Assembly (NCBI GenBank): GCA_021851985.1
Contig: JAJZOS010000039.1
Coordinates: 1-6,873, forward strand
DNA from: Microcaldota archaeon
GTDB taxonomy: Archaea > Micrarchaeota > Micrarchaeia > Micrarchaeales > CABMGC01
DNA length: 6,873 nt
Direction: 5' to 3'
Made by a program: the position numbers and the translations under genes
Shown here: positions 1 through 5,759 of the stretch, piece by piece
Layout of the letters: each line of letters begins with the position of its first letter
Position numbering within the stretch: the first letter of the stretch is position 1
Notes under the pieces: model-generated
Databases searched by the model: none
What the model saw: only the letters and a program-made list of their open reading frames with translations
What the model was told of the DNA's origin: nothing

Positions 1-1018
1 TGTACGACGAATAATAACTAATGTTTACCACTTTTTCGGTGGAATTATCATTCATGAAAAGTTCGTTGCTGTATGGTTTCGGGTAAAAACCCTCAATCAC
101 ACCAGAAACATATGTGTTCCCATAGCTCTTATTTTCGTATAGCAACTGGCTTCTATTTGCATCTTGGGTCAAAATAGATGAAAGCCGTGCCGTACCATTG
201 GTCAGATTCAACGTTAAATTGTAGGATTTTGATCCAGTTTGGTTTATCTGGGAATAATTTCCCCCGGTTGGGTCCAGATACACGCAGTATGTTACTGTGG
301 GCGCTCCGTAATCATAATAACAGTATCCTGAAGATATAAAGAAATACCATTTGGCATTTCCACATTGCTGTCCTATCGGAAGTTGCTGATACCACCAGTT
401 CAGTTGGCTGCAATGCGAACTGTACGATAGCCTATAAATTGGATTTGATTCAGATGCGCCGAATGCTACATATTCGTCTTTTGCAGCCATGCTGGGGCTG
501 TAAACATGATTCTGGAGTGCAGTTGCGGATCCATTGCCGGGTGATACATATGTGTTTAAAGACGCGTTTCTGTATACTAATCCATTTGACGTTGCAAAAG
601 TTGCGCTTATTTCTATATTTGCATACCCTGTGCTGTTCGGAACGAATTCAGAATACAGCAAACCTATCCCACCAATAGTCTCATTTCCAAACGTCTTTGG
701 GCTCAATGAACCTTTGCCTCTGTCACTTATAAATAAGCTTTTTAGGAACATGCTCCTCTGCCCAAACACTATTATATCTATTTGGGTTGCTTTGTTGACA
801 TATGTGAAGTTAGGGATACTTGCCGACAAGGTTATGCTGCCATTGTCGCCTATTGCAGCATTTAACATATTTGCTGTGTCCGCTGTATGATTGAATGCAT
901 ATGAAACGAATTGCTTCTGCGAGGAATTCATATGTGCGTATATGCCCAATGCAGTTACGCTAAATGACGCTACGGCTGCCGATATTATCAAAAATTCAAT
1001 TGCTGTTTGCAACCTCAT
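1..1018 (-). CDS. Large pilin-like, sequon-rich surface protein (partial, C-terminus off the left edge)
   Basis: An open frame runs from ATG at 1018 to the window edge without a stop (339 codons visible). It is the last visible gene of the minus-strand pilus operon. Seen: the N-terminus MRLQTAIEF leads into one hydrophobic segment (about residues 8-27), so Q4-T-A-I-E8 aligns with the class III pilin core Q-x-S-x-E. However, only three residues precede Q4 and an in-frame TGA lies just upstream, so a leader can hardly be longer. The rest is a Ser/Thr/Asn/Tyr-rich, beta-type ectodomain with 17 N-x-S/T sequons (N31 to N332) and four cysteines (C203, C219, C233, C245) in an aromatic stretch rich in W and Y. 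GGTGA at 1025-1029, six bases before the ATG, fixes the start, which overlaps the preceding gene by 23 bp. Inference: a glycosylated, membrane-anchored or filament-incorporated adhesin or tip subunit. I do not recognise a named family. Confidence 0.85.
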   Translation of the reverse strand, partial: MRLQTAIEFLIISAAVASFSVTALGIYAHMNSSQKQFVSYAFNHTADTANMLNAAIGDNGSITLSASIPNFTYVNKATQIDIIVFGQRSMFLKSLFISDRGKGSLSPKTFGNETIGGIGLLYSEFVPNSTGYANIEISATFATSNGLVYRNASLNTYVSPGNGSATALQNHVYSPSMAAKDEYVAFGASESNPIYRLSYSSHCSQLNWWYQQLPIGQQCGNAKWYFFISSGYCYYDYGAPTVTYCVYLDPTGGNYSQINQTGSKSYNLTLNLTNGTARLSSILTQDANRSQLLYENKSYGNTYVSGVIEGFYPKPYSNELFMNDNSTEKVVNISYYSSY

Positions 1019-1349
1019 TATTATTCACCGACAAAATATATATTTTACCGTTCAGCGCGAAAGCCCTATTCAAGCTGCAACATTGTTGCATGGTTATTGG
1101 ATACTGGCCCAATGCATACGCAGAATCGTTGCCCAAAATGGTTGCGTTGGCAAAGGAGTCTCCGCGATTGTAAACAAATTCCTGTACAATAAAATTATCA
1201 TATATGGCATTTCCCATTTGCGCTGCCTTCAGGTATACGAGATGCGAATCGGTTATATAGCCGTATTCAAATACTGAGAATGCTGAGAAGAATATGATAA
1301 GTGCTATAACCATCTCGAAATTGACCATAATGCCTTTTATGTATCTCAT
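996..1349 (-). CDS. Small pilin-like membrane protein, 117 aa
   Basis: A short basic start (MRYIKG) is followed by a hydrophobic segment of about 18 residues (13-30) carrying a glutamate at its front (VNFEMVIALIIFF). This is the layout of type IV pilin or TadE-like subunits. The Glu sits at +6 if cleavage follows K5-G6, or +5 if it follows I7, so processing is uncertain. An internal ATG (M8) would remove the leader entirely. The remainder (about 85 residues) is predicted extracellular, with two sequons (N68, N74) and an unusual adjacent cysteine pair C90-C91. The ATG at 1349 directly follows the TAA of the upstream gene, with a GGCGGT stretch just before it. The end overlaps the next gene by 23 bp. 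Probably a minor pilin or filament accessory protein of the same machine; no family recognised. Confidence 0.8.
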   Translation of the reverse strand: MRYIKGIMVNFEMVIALIIFFSAFSVFEYGYITDSHLVYLKAAQMGNAIYDNFIVQEFVYNRGDSFANATILGNDSAYALGQYPITMQQCCSLNRAFALNGKIYILSVNNNEVANSN

Positions 1350-1553
1350 TTAACCGCCAAAATAATATCCCAATTGCCCATAATCGCCAAGGCTGCCAAA
1401 GAGCCTGCTTATATGATTAGAATATGCGAAAATTTTTGTGGATTCTGATGCCGTGTAAGCTATAATCCTATAAGTCAGCCCATATATCAAAAGTGCAACC
1501 ATTATGGCTATAACTAGAGAAATCATGACGCTAAAACCTATCTGTGCCATCAT
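1350..1553 (-). CDS. 67-aa single-span protein with degenerate pilin-like N-terminus
   Basis: The protein starts M-M-A-Q-I-G-F-S and continues into one long hydrophobic helix (about residues 7-31), then a short 36-residue tail ending in Y-Y-F-G-G. Aligned with its neighbour (A|Q-L-S-F-E), it keeps A|Q-x-small-F but has Ser where pilins have Glu at +5. The gene abuts both neighbours: its ATG follows the upstream TAG with no gap, and its own TAA is directly followed by the next ATG. A second ATG is the second codon, so the exact start is uncertain by one residue. Known: in type II secretion the tip pseudopilin GspK lacks Glu5. Inference: a minor, initiating or tip subunit, or simply a small membrane accessory protein. 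No family recognised. Confidence 0.75.
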   Translation of the reverse strand: MMAQIGFSVMISLVIAIMVALLIYGLTYRIIAYTASESTKIFAYSNHISRLFGSLGDYGQLGYYFGG

Positions 1554-1946
1554 CTAACCATCTGTGAGAACGTATGTTCCATTGTATGCATAGTGCATTC
1601 TAAGCAATTGGACGGTGCTGCCCCAATTGCATAAATGCAAATTTATGTAAAGCGGTGCATCCAAATGCGCGCTAATGGAATTTGCGCCGTTTGAAATATT
1701 ATTTATAATGTGCCCATTGTCAGCGCAAACGCCCTTAGGGACTATGGAGTAAAAGCTGCTGTTTTGGAAGGCCATATTGTAACCTATCTGTGATGCGAAT
1801 GCTTCTATCGAAGAATTGGTGTAACTTATGGCTATGCCAGTTTTTGCCATGTTGAACAATCCATATCCTCCGATAAGCCCAAGCGCCGCTACTGAAAGGT
1901 ATAATAAGAATTCAAATGAGAGCTGCGCTCTATGCATGCCATCCAT
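1554..1946 (-). CDS. Class III signal peptide pilin-like protein, 130 aa
   Basis: The N-terminus MDGMHRA|QLSFEFLLYLSVA carries a clear archaeal class III prepilin signal: a 7-residue leader, cleavage expected after A7, Gln at +1, Ser at +3 and Glu at +5 (E12), followed by a hydrophobic helix to about residue 33. The mature ectodomain of about 95 residues contains two cysteines (C74, C106) that could form a disulfide, and four N-x-S/T sequons (N44, N62, N83, N122). The ATG at 1946 directly follows the TGA of the upstream pilin, with AGGTAA a few bases before it as a probable SD. It is likely assembled into the same filament as the neighbouring small pilin, as a minor or alternative subunit. 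The class assignment is firm; the role within the filament is inferred. Confidence 0.85.
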   Translation of the reverse strand: MDGMHRAQLSFEFLLYLSVAALGLIGGYGLFNMAKTGIAISYTNSSIEAFASQIGYNMAFQNSSFYSIVPKGVCADNGHIINNISNGANSISAHLDAPLYINLHLCNWGSTVQLLRMHYAYNGTYVLTDG

Positions 1947-2186
1947 TCAATTACCTGCATTGCTCAAGTTGGAAAGGTCTCTTGATAATTCGGAAGCTAT
2001 ACTCTGATTTGACGAATTAAAGAAAGTGTGCGTTGCCACACCTTTCATTTCCATAACCATTGCCAACGCAATCACTATTATTATGCTAACTGCCGAAAGC
2101 ATCATAATGTATTCTATGGATCCCTGTCCGCGAGTATATTTTGCCGAATAAAGCAAAGACCTTATGCCCTCTATTATCTCCATCAT
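1947..2186 (-). CDS. Class III pilin, small (79-aa precursor, 59-aa mature)
   Basis: It contains the textbook class III motif T-R-G|Q-G-S-I-E-Y followed by a hydrophobic helix (IMMLSAVSIIIVIALAMVM). Cleavage after G20 gives a 59-residue mature protein made almost entirely of the N-terminal helix plus a short polar tail with three sequons. Known: class III prepilin peptidases (FlaK/PibD/EppA type) cut before Q-x-S-x-E, and the helix packs in the filament core. The 20-residue leader is fairly long and contains its own hydrophobic patch (EIIEGIRSLLYS). Start choice: an in-frame GTG at 2195 would add three residues, but AGGTGGT at 2191-2197 is correctly spaced for the ATG at 2186. It is the first subunit gene after the membrane components, so the best candidate for the major pilin. 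That role is inferred. Confidence 0.87.
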   Translation of the reverse strand: MMEIIEGIRSLLYSAKYTRGQGSIEYIMMLSAVSIIIVIALAMVMEMKGVATHTFFNSSNQSIASELSRDLSNLSNAGN

Positions 2187-2190
2187 ATCT

Positions 2191-2197
2191 ACCACCT
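2191..2197 (-). promoter_or_regulatory. Shine-Dalgarno AGGTGGT deciding the pilin start
   Basis: On the minus strand AGGTGGT overlaps the TAG stop of the upstream membrane protein and lies five bases before the ATG at 2186. It matches the archaeal anti-SD (GGTG core) and would itself contain the alternative GTG start at 2195, which argues for the ATG. Confidence 0.65.
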
Positions 2198-2978
2198 AAA
2201 TTATTGCAAGTGCGAGCACAGATGTCAGTTTCATTATGAGCATTGCAGCCGCGCTGGCAAAAGAGGCATTGGCTATCTTTGCCCCATGCAAAGTGCCATA
2301 AGTCTGATTATATTGTATATAGTTTATCATTATGAGGTATGCTCCCAGGATAAGGCTTATAGGCAATGCAACAGAAAAATTTCCACCGGCAGCCTGAGAA
2401 ATGCCCAAAATGCTTACACTTATGCCTGCAAAGACTGGCAGAAAGAATATTGTACCTATATTTATCAGGGCAGTCGTGTTTTTAATATAAGCCTTTCCTA
2501 TAGCTCCTTTCTCGGTGGCCTGTTCATTAAGCCTATCCAGTTCAGATAACGGCATCAATATATCTGCGCCTGTATCGAGACCAAGCATAAGTATTGCGAC
2601 CAATTTCTTCAATAATTCATAACCCTGGAGATTTATGCCTGCGAATGATCGCATCGCATTTCCAGAATATGCGTACATGCATAAAGGCTTTCTAAGCATA
2701 CTTGATATCTGCCACTCATTATCCAGCGACTTTTCTATAATCCCTAGCACGCTTTTTTTAGGCATATAATTGGAGATCAAATTTTTAATGAACATTGACG
2801 TTTCAACGGATATCCGCCCACCCTTTATATTATTGGCTCTTTTCATTTTAATCATCAGCAGCGCGGAAATCCCAAAGGTCGCAATCGAGTACGGCCAGCT
2901 TTTCAAAAAACTGAGCATAATGCTGATTGCAAAGCCTGATGCTGCAAATACATAATAATCGTTTTCTTTAAATCTCAT
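2196..2978 (-). CDS. TadC/T2SF-like pilus platform membrane protein (second of two)
   Basis: A 260-aa polytopic protein with two N-terminal membrane segments (about 8-25 and 29-44), a long polar cytoplasmic stretch (45-165) and three C-terminal membrane segments (about 170-192, 202-222, 238-260). This is the architecture of half-size T2SF-domain platform proteins (TadB/TadC, or one half of FlaJ), which couple the motor ATPase to pilin extraction. The cytoplasmic part has the charged helical character expected of the family, with residues such as LDTGADILMPLSEL. A GTG at 2987 would extend it by three codons, but AGGTG at 2985-2989 is spaced for the ATG at 2978, which overlaps the preceding gene by 11 bp. 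Assignment rests on topology and position between the ATPase and pilins; divergence is high and no strict motif is visible. Confidence 0.8.
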   Translation of the reverse strand: MRFKENDYYVFAASGFAISIMLSFLKSWPYSIATFGISALLMIKMKRANNIKGGRISVETSMFIKNLISNYMPKKSVLGIIEKSLDNEWQISSMLRKPLCMYAYSGNAMRSFAGINLQGYELLKKLVAILMLGLDTGADILMPLSELDRLNEQATEKGAIGKAYIKNTTALINIGTIFFLPVFAGISVSILGISQAAGGNFSVALPISLILGAYLIMINYIQYNQTYGTLHGAKIANASFASAAAMLIMKLTSVLALAII

Positions 2979-3690
2979 TGAAAGCACCTGTCTTTAGTAG
3001 TATGATCCTCATAAGCAACGGTATGGCCACCAGCAATGCCAAGGCGAATGCGTCTATTTCAATATACGAATAGGCGATCATCGAATACCCTATGATTACA
3101 AATGTCAGCAATGATGGCACTATAACACTAGCCACCATCGAAGCTGTAGCATATTTTTGTATTCCGAATGCACTATTCCCTATCCTTGAAATGGCCAATT
3201 CTGCTAATCTATCATACTCCTCCTTCACTGCGTTTGCAAAAGAATGGCTTCTCAAATAGTTGCCGCGTATGCGCAATATAGTTTCACGTATGTACCTATT
3301 GCCTGCGCTATTTTTTGATGCAGAAAGAAGCGCATCTGAAAATTCTCTGCCATAAAGCATTTTTTTATATATCATTCCGATTAAGCCATCGTCTTCAATG
3401 GCGTTGCTATCTTCATGAACCTGCTTTTTCAGGCATCCAAAAATCGATAGCTTATTTATGGAACTGTTCAGGTATAATGAATAAAGTTCGGAATTGAAAC
3501 GCCTAGACTCCCCTATTAAGCCGTTTTCACGTTCTATCGCCGCTATAAAATAATATACTGCCGTTTCAATCAATGTTGCTACCAAAATGAATGCTATAAA
3601 GTAATAACCCGGCGAGTAAACATAAAATATGATATCTGCGATAGCACCGAAGACGAAAAAAGAAATGTTTTTGTATCGATTTGAATTCAT
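2968..3690 (-). CDS. TadB/TadC-like (T2SF) pilus platform membrane protein (first of two)
   Basis: A 240-aa protein with two N-terminal membrane segments (about 9-25 and 30-50), a charged cytoplasmic region (51-180), and two C-terminal segments (about 182-208 and 212-232). This is the TadB-like half-size platform layout. The cytoplasmic part contains helical patterns (for example YGREFSDALLSASKNS and SFANAVKEEYDRLAELA) typical of the T2SF domain, in which bundles of helices contact the ATPase. The ATG at 3690 overlaps the ATPase stop as ATGA, the standard sign of translational coupling; an in-frame TTG at 3702 is less likely. With the next gene it forms a two-protein inner-membrane platform, in place of the single double-domain FlaJ protein of archaella. 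Family assignment from topology and context is good; sequence-level certainty is moderate. Confidence 0.82.
   Translation of the reverse strand: MNSNRYKNISFFVFGAIADIIFYVYSPGYYFIAFILVATLIETAVYYFIAAIERENGLIGESRRFNSELYSLYLNSSINKLSIFGCLKKQVHEDSNAIEDDGLIGMIYKKMLYGREFSDALLSASKNSAGNRYIRETILRIRGNYLRSHSFANAVKEEYDRLAELAISRIGNSAFGIQKYATASMVASVIVPSLLTFVIIGYSMIAYSYIEIDAFALALLVAIPLLMRIILLKTGAFNEI
2985..2989 (-). promoter_or_regulatory. Shine-Dalgarno AGGTG deciding the start of the second platform gene
   Basis: On the minus strand AGGTG is followed by six bases (CTTTCA) and ATG at 2978. The competing GTG start at 2987 lies inside the SD itself. It sits inside the end of the upstream gene, consistent with coupled translation. 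Confidence 0.6.
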
Positions 3691-5180
3691 AATAAATCCC
3701 AATAGCCACTTATATATTCAGGTGTAGAAACACTATCATCAATGCCCTCTAATTTTTTTAGAAAAACAACTCTTTTCTTGAATTCCCTAACCATATCCCT
3801 GCCTTTAAGCATATGCAAACTTGCAAATTTTTCCATGACTTTGGAATGCCCAATTCCTTCCAGGCTGTAGAAGCTGGTCGGATCTATGGCTGAAGTGGAA
3901 TATCCCTGTAATCTGTCCCCCAATCCTATCTCATCGCGCGAGCGCCATTTGTATTCGATTATTCTATCAACCCGCCTAGATGTTATCCCATCCTGCCTCA
4001 TAAAAAACGCTATATCCAGCATGGATACCAATGCAGGATCTACGAGCATAGGCTTCGATTCCAGCCTGCCTACCAAAGCATTTTCGTCTATTGCGCTATG
4101 TAATGTGGTCATGAAAGGAACGCCAACGTTTGCACCAAAAAAGACTTCTCGGGCCTCGCCCCCCCGTATCTCCCCAACTATGAGCCGATCTGGACGTATA
4201 TGCAGGGCATTGACTACCTGATCCTTGATTTGAATGTCATTTTGCAGCCCCTGCAGCGATACCACATTCATGAAGTTGCTGTAGAATTTCAGTTCATTTA
4301 CATCCTCTTCTATTGTTATTATCCTTTCGTATCTTGGAAGGAATGAATTGGCAGCAAGCATGAACGTAGTTTTGCCCGAAGCCGGCGCCCCTGAAAATAC
4401 TATGTTAAACCTGGATTCAATGGCCATCCAAAGATACGCAAATGTTTCGGGAGTCGCCGTCTTGTTTTTTATCAAATGCTTTAAGTCTATCGATTTGCTG
4501 CCGCTAAGCCTTATTGAAGCCATGGTGCCATTCACTGCATATGGTTTTAACTGCGCATGCAGGCGCGATCCGTTATCCAATTGGGCATCTATTATTGGAG
4601 AGTTCATCCCAAGCTCTTTTTCCGTTTTGCTTATCAGCTTGTTTATAACGAATCTGAATTGGTCCTCATTTGCAAACCTCATATTGGTTTTGCAGTACCC
4701 ATATCGCGAATGGTAAACGCCTATATTTGATTCAGGCGAATTTATTACAATCTCCTCTATATCCTTGGGCTCCTCTAGGAGTATGCTTATGGGCCCGTAT
4801 CCCAGCGTATCATGCCCTACGATATAGCCTATGATGTCCTTTGAATCCCCATCTACCAGCATCCTGGATTCAGCAATCGAATCAAGGATGGCCTCTTTTG
4901 TTCCAATATCCTTTGGATACCCGAGCAAAGATCTGCTTTCTATAAATCTGCCCTTTGCCTTTTCCGCTTCTGCGTACGCCTTCCTGTCAAATCCAGGGGC
5001 ATAAAGCGAATAGAGCGTCTCCCTGCCTCTGGTGCCTATTATCTTCCACTCGCCTGATTTTTCCAAAACCTTATCTGGATAATCATCCGTTATGACGAAA
5101 CTTAATTTTGAGTAATGGTTCTCAAGCGTTACAGCCTTTTTCTTCTGTCCGCCAACGATATTAAGGAATATCTCTTTCAA
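3687..5180 (-). CDS. Type II/IV secretion system ATPase (FlaI/TadA/VirB11-like pilus motor)
   Basis: A cytoplasmic hexameric ATPase that would drive filament assembly. With TTG at 5180 as residue 1 (497 aa) the landmarks are, in order: an N-terminal region with YGPISILLEEPKDIEEIVIN (about 128-147), the DNGSRLHA stretch (202-209), Walker A GAPASGKT (264-271), the acidic Asp box IEEDVNEL (290-297), Walker B RLIVGEIRGGE (332-342), and the His box TLHS (359-362). All catalytic motifs are present, so it should be active. The frame stays open to another TTG at 5285, but that extension is AT-driven (many Tyr/Ile/Phe), has no SD and covers promoter-like sequence. GGTGATAG at 5182-5189 supports the TTG at 5180. 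First gene of the operon; its TGA overlaps the next ATG. Family certain; exact pathway (pilus rather than archaellum or secretion) inferred from the pilin genes downstream. Confidence 0.93.
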   Translation of the reverse strand: MKEIFLNIVGGQKKKAVTLENHYSKLSFVITDDYPDKVLEKSGEWKIIGTRGRETLYSLYAPGFDRKAYAEAEKAKGRFIESRSLLGYPKDIGTKEAILDSIAESRMLVDGDSKDIIGYIVGHDTLGYGPISILLEEPKDIEEIVINSPESNIGVYHSRYGYCKTNMRFANEDQFRFVINKLISKTEKELGMNSPIIDAQLDNGSRLHAQLKPYAVNGTMASIRLSGSKSIDLKHLIKNKTATPETFAYLWMAIESRFNIVFSGAPASGKTTFMLAANSFLPRYERIITIEEDVNELKFYSNFMNVVSLQGLQNDIQIKDQVVNALHIRPDRLIVGEIRGGEAREVFFGANVGVPFMTTLHSAIDENALVGRLESKPMLVDPALVSMLDIAFFMRQDGITSRRVDRIIEYKWRSRDEIGLGDRLQGYSTSAIDPTSFYSLEGIGHSKVMEKFASLHMLKGRDMVREFKKRVVFLKKLEGIDDSVSTPEYISGYWDLL

Positions 5181-5181
5181 G

Positions 5182-5189
5182 CTATCACC
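5182..5189 (-). promoter_or_regulatory. Shine-Dalgarno GGTGATAG before the ATPase TTG start
   Basis: On the minus strand GGTGATAG is complementary to the archaeal 16S 3' end over GGTGAT and lies one base before the TTG at 5180. It is the only SD-like site near any possible start of the ATPase, and so decides the start in favour of a non-ATG codon. The GTG within it and the ATG overlapping it are out of frame with the ATPase. Confidence 0.6.
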
Positions 5190-5224
5190 ATATACTAAGA
5201 TATATATAAATTTATTATAATAAA

Positions 5225-5242
5225 CATATATATACTTTTGTA
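5225..5242 (-). promoter_or_regulatory. Probable TATA/BRE promoter of the pilus operon
   Basis: Read on the minus strand, CAAAAG is followed by TATATATATG, an A-rich BRE-like element next to a TATA box. With usual archaeal spacing (about 25 bases) transcription would begin near 5205, giving a short leader that includes the SD at 5182-5189. A second TATA-like run at 5201-5210 is too close to the start codon to leave the SD in the transcript. The whole stretch 5195-5250 is AT-rich, so the exact box is uncertain. Confidence 0.45.
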
Positions 5243-5275
5243 TAAAATATTGCAAAAATTCATTTAACTGGCCGC

Positions 5276-5290
5276 ACGATTTCAAATCGT
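5276..5290. repeat. Perfect 15-bp palindrome, candidate operator
   Basis: ACGATTTCAAATCGT consists of two perfect 7-bp inverted arms around a central C. It lies in the non-coding divergent region, about 35 bp upstream of the probable TATA/BRE of the pilus operon and about 140 bp before the winged-helix gene. The geometry (15 bp, odd centre, dyad) suits a dimeric helix-turn-helix regulator. It is too short with too small a loop to be an RNA hairpin terminator, and no T-run follows. Binding by the adjacent regulator is inference. Confidence 0.55.
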
Positions 5291-5394
5291 TGAATGCCAG
5301 AGAAATAGAAGATACAAAAATGACCCTAGTTCCTTTTTCTAATACATCTGATACAGTATTGCGATTTTGCTCAATATTATTTTATTCACATAAA

Positions 5395-5410
5395 AGAAAT
5401 ATCTTTAAAA
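5395..5410 (+). promoter_or_regulatory. BRE/TATA promoter of the winged-helix gene, leaderless spacing
   Basis: An A/G-rich BRE-like element (AGAAAT) is followed by CTTTAAAA. The TATA centre is about 26 bases before the A of the ATG at 5433, the archaeal TATA-to-start-site distance. No Shine-Dalgarno sequence precedes the ATG. Both facts point to a leaderless transcript beginning at or within a base or two of the start codon. Confidence 0.6.
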
Positions 5411-5432
5411 GCCTTTATTCGCAATATTATAT

Positions 5433-5759
5433 ATGGCAAAACATGAAAAACAACAAGATGCAATATGGGCATTGAGGAAGGTTTTGAGCAGACCTAATTA
5501 TGCTGTAATGGACATACTGTTGCAGAAGTCGCCTAGGACTACAAAAGAATTATATTCTATTCTTGAAAAAAAATTTACCAGAAAAACGCTTATAATAACG
5601 TTAAGGGAGCTTTCATTGGATCTCAACGTTATTCAGCCCACCCATATACGCACGACTAATGGGTATGGGCTGGGATACAGGCTTAATCCTAAAATGAAGG
5701 ATATAATAAAAAGCGTTCAGAAGTTTTCAAGAATTATAGAGAACGCCAGAGAAGCCTGA
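5433..5759 (+). CDS. Winged-helix DNA-binding protein, putative transcriptional regulator, 108 aa
   Basis: The only convincing plus-strand gene in the window, divergent from the pilus operon. The pattern fits a winged helix: helix 1 around NYAVMDILLQK (22-32), helix 2 TTKELYSILEKKF (36-48), recognition helix TRKTLIITLRELSLDL (49-64), then a wing with HIRTTNGYGLGYRL (71-84) and a C-terminal amphipathic helix (86-106) that could serve dimerisation. The protein is basic throughout, consistent with DNA binding, and has no added ligand-binding or catalytic domain and no metal-binding Cys cluster. The ATG at 5433 fits the promoter spacing for a leaderless mRNA. An A8 run near 5567-5574 lies within the gene without breaking the frame. 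Inference: a local regulator of the pilus operon, possibly through the palindrome at 5276-5290. The family within the wHTH superfamily is not recognised. Confidence 0.8.
   Translation: MAKHEKQQDAIWALRKVLSRPNYAVMDILLQKSPRTTKELYSILEKKFTRKTLIITLRELSLDLNVIQPTHIRTTNGYGLGYRLNPKMKDIIKSVQKFSRIIENAREA

Larger units (their letters stand above)
5181..5432. other. Divergent intergenic region between the pilus operon and the winged-helix gene
   Basis: These 252 bp are AT-rich and hold no convincing gene. From left to right there is the ATPase SD, the minus-strand TATA-like sequences (5201-5250), the 15-bp palindrome (5276-5290), about 100 bp without recognisable signals, and the plus-strand BRE/TATA (5395-5410). 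Short plus-strand frames here overlap the winged-helix gene out of frame and look non-coding. Confidence 0.7.

Noticed and set aside
439..1277. Several plus-strand open frames of 60-128 codons
   Set aside because: They lie antisense to the continuous minus-strand frame of the large pilin-like gene and the 117-aa gene, which have SD sites, sequons and pilin-like N-termini. The plus-strand products have no recognisable features.
2028..2549. 173-codon plus-strand open frame
   Set aside because: It is antisense to the class III pilin and the second platform protein. The product is unusually rich in Cys, His and Tyr, as expected from reverse reading of hydrophobic-helix codons.
5290..5475. 61-codon plus-strand frame starting TTG in the divergent region
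   Set aside because: No SD or promoter in position, and it overlaps the promoter and start of the winged-helix gene out of frame.
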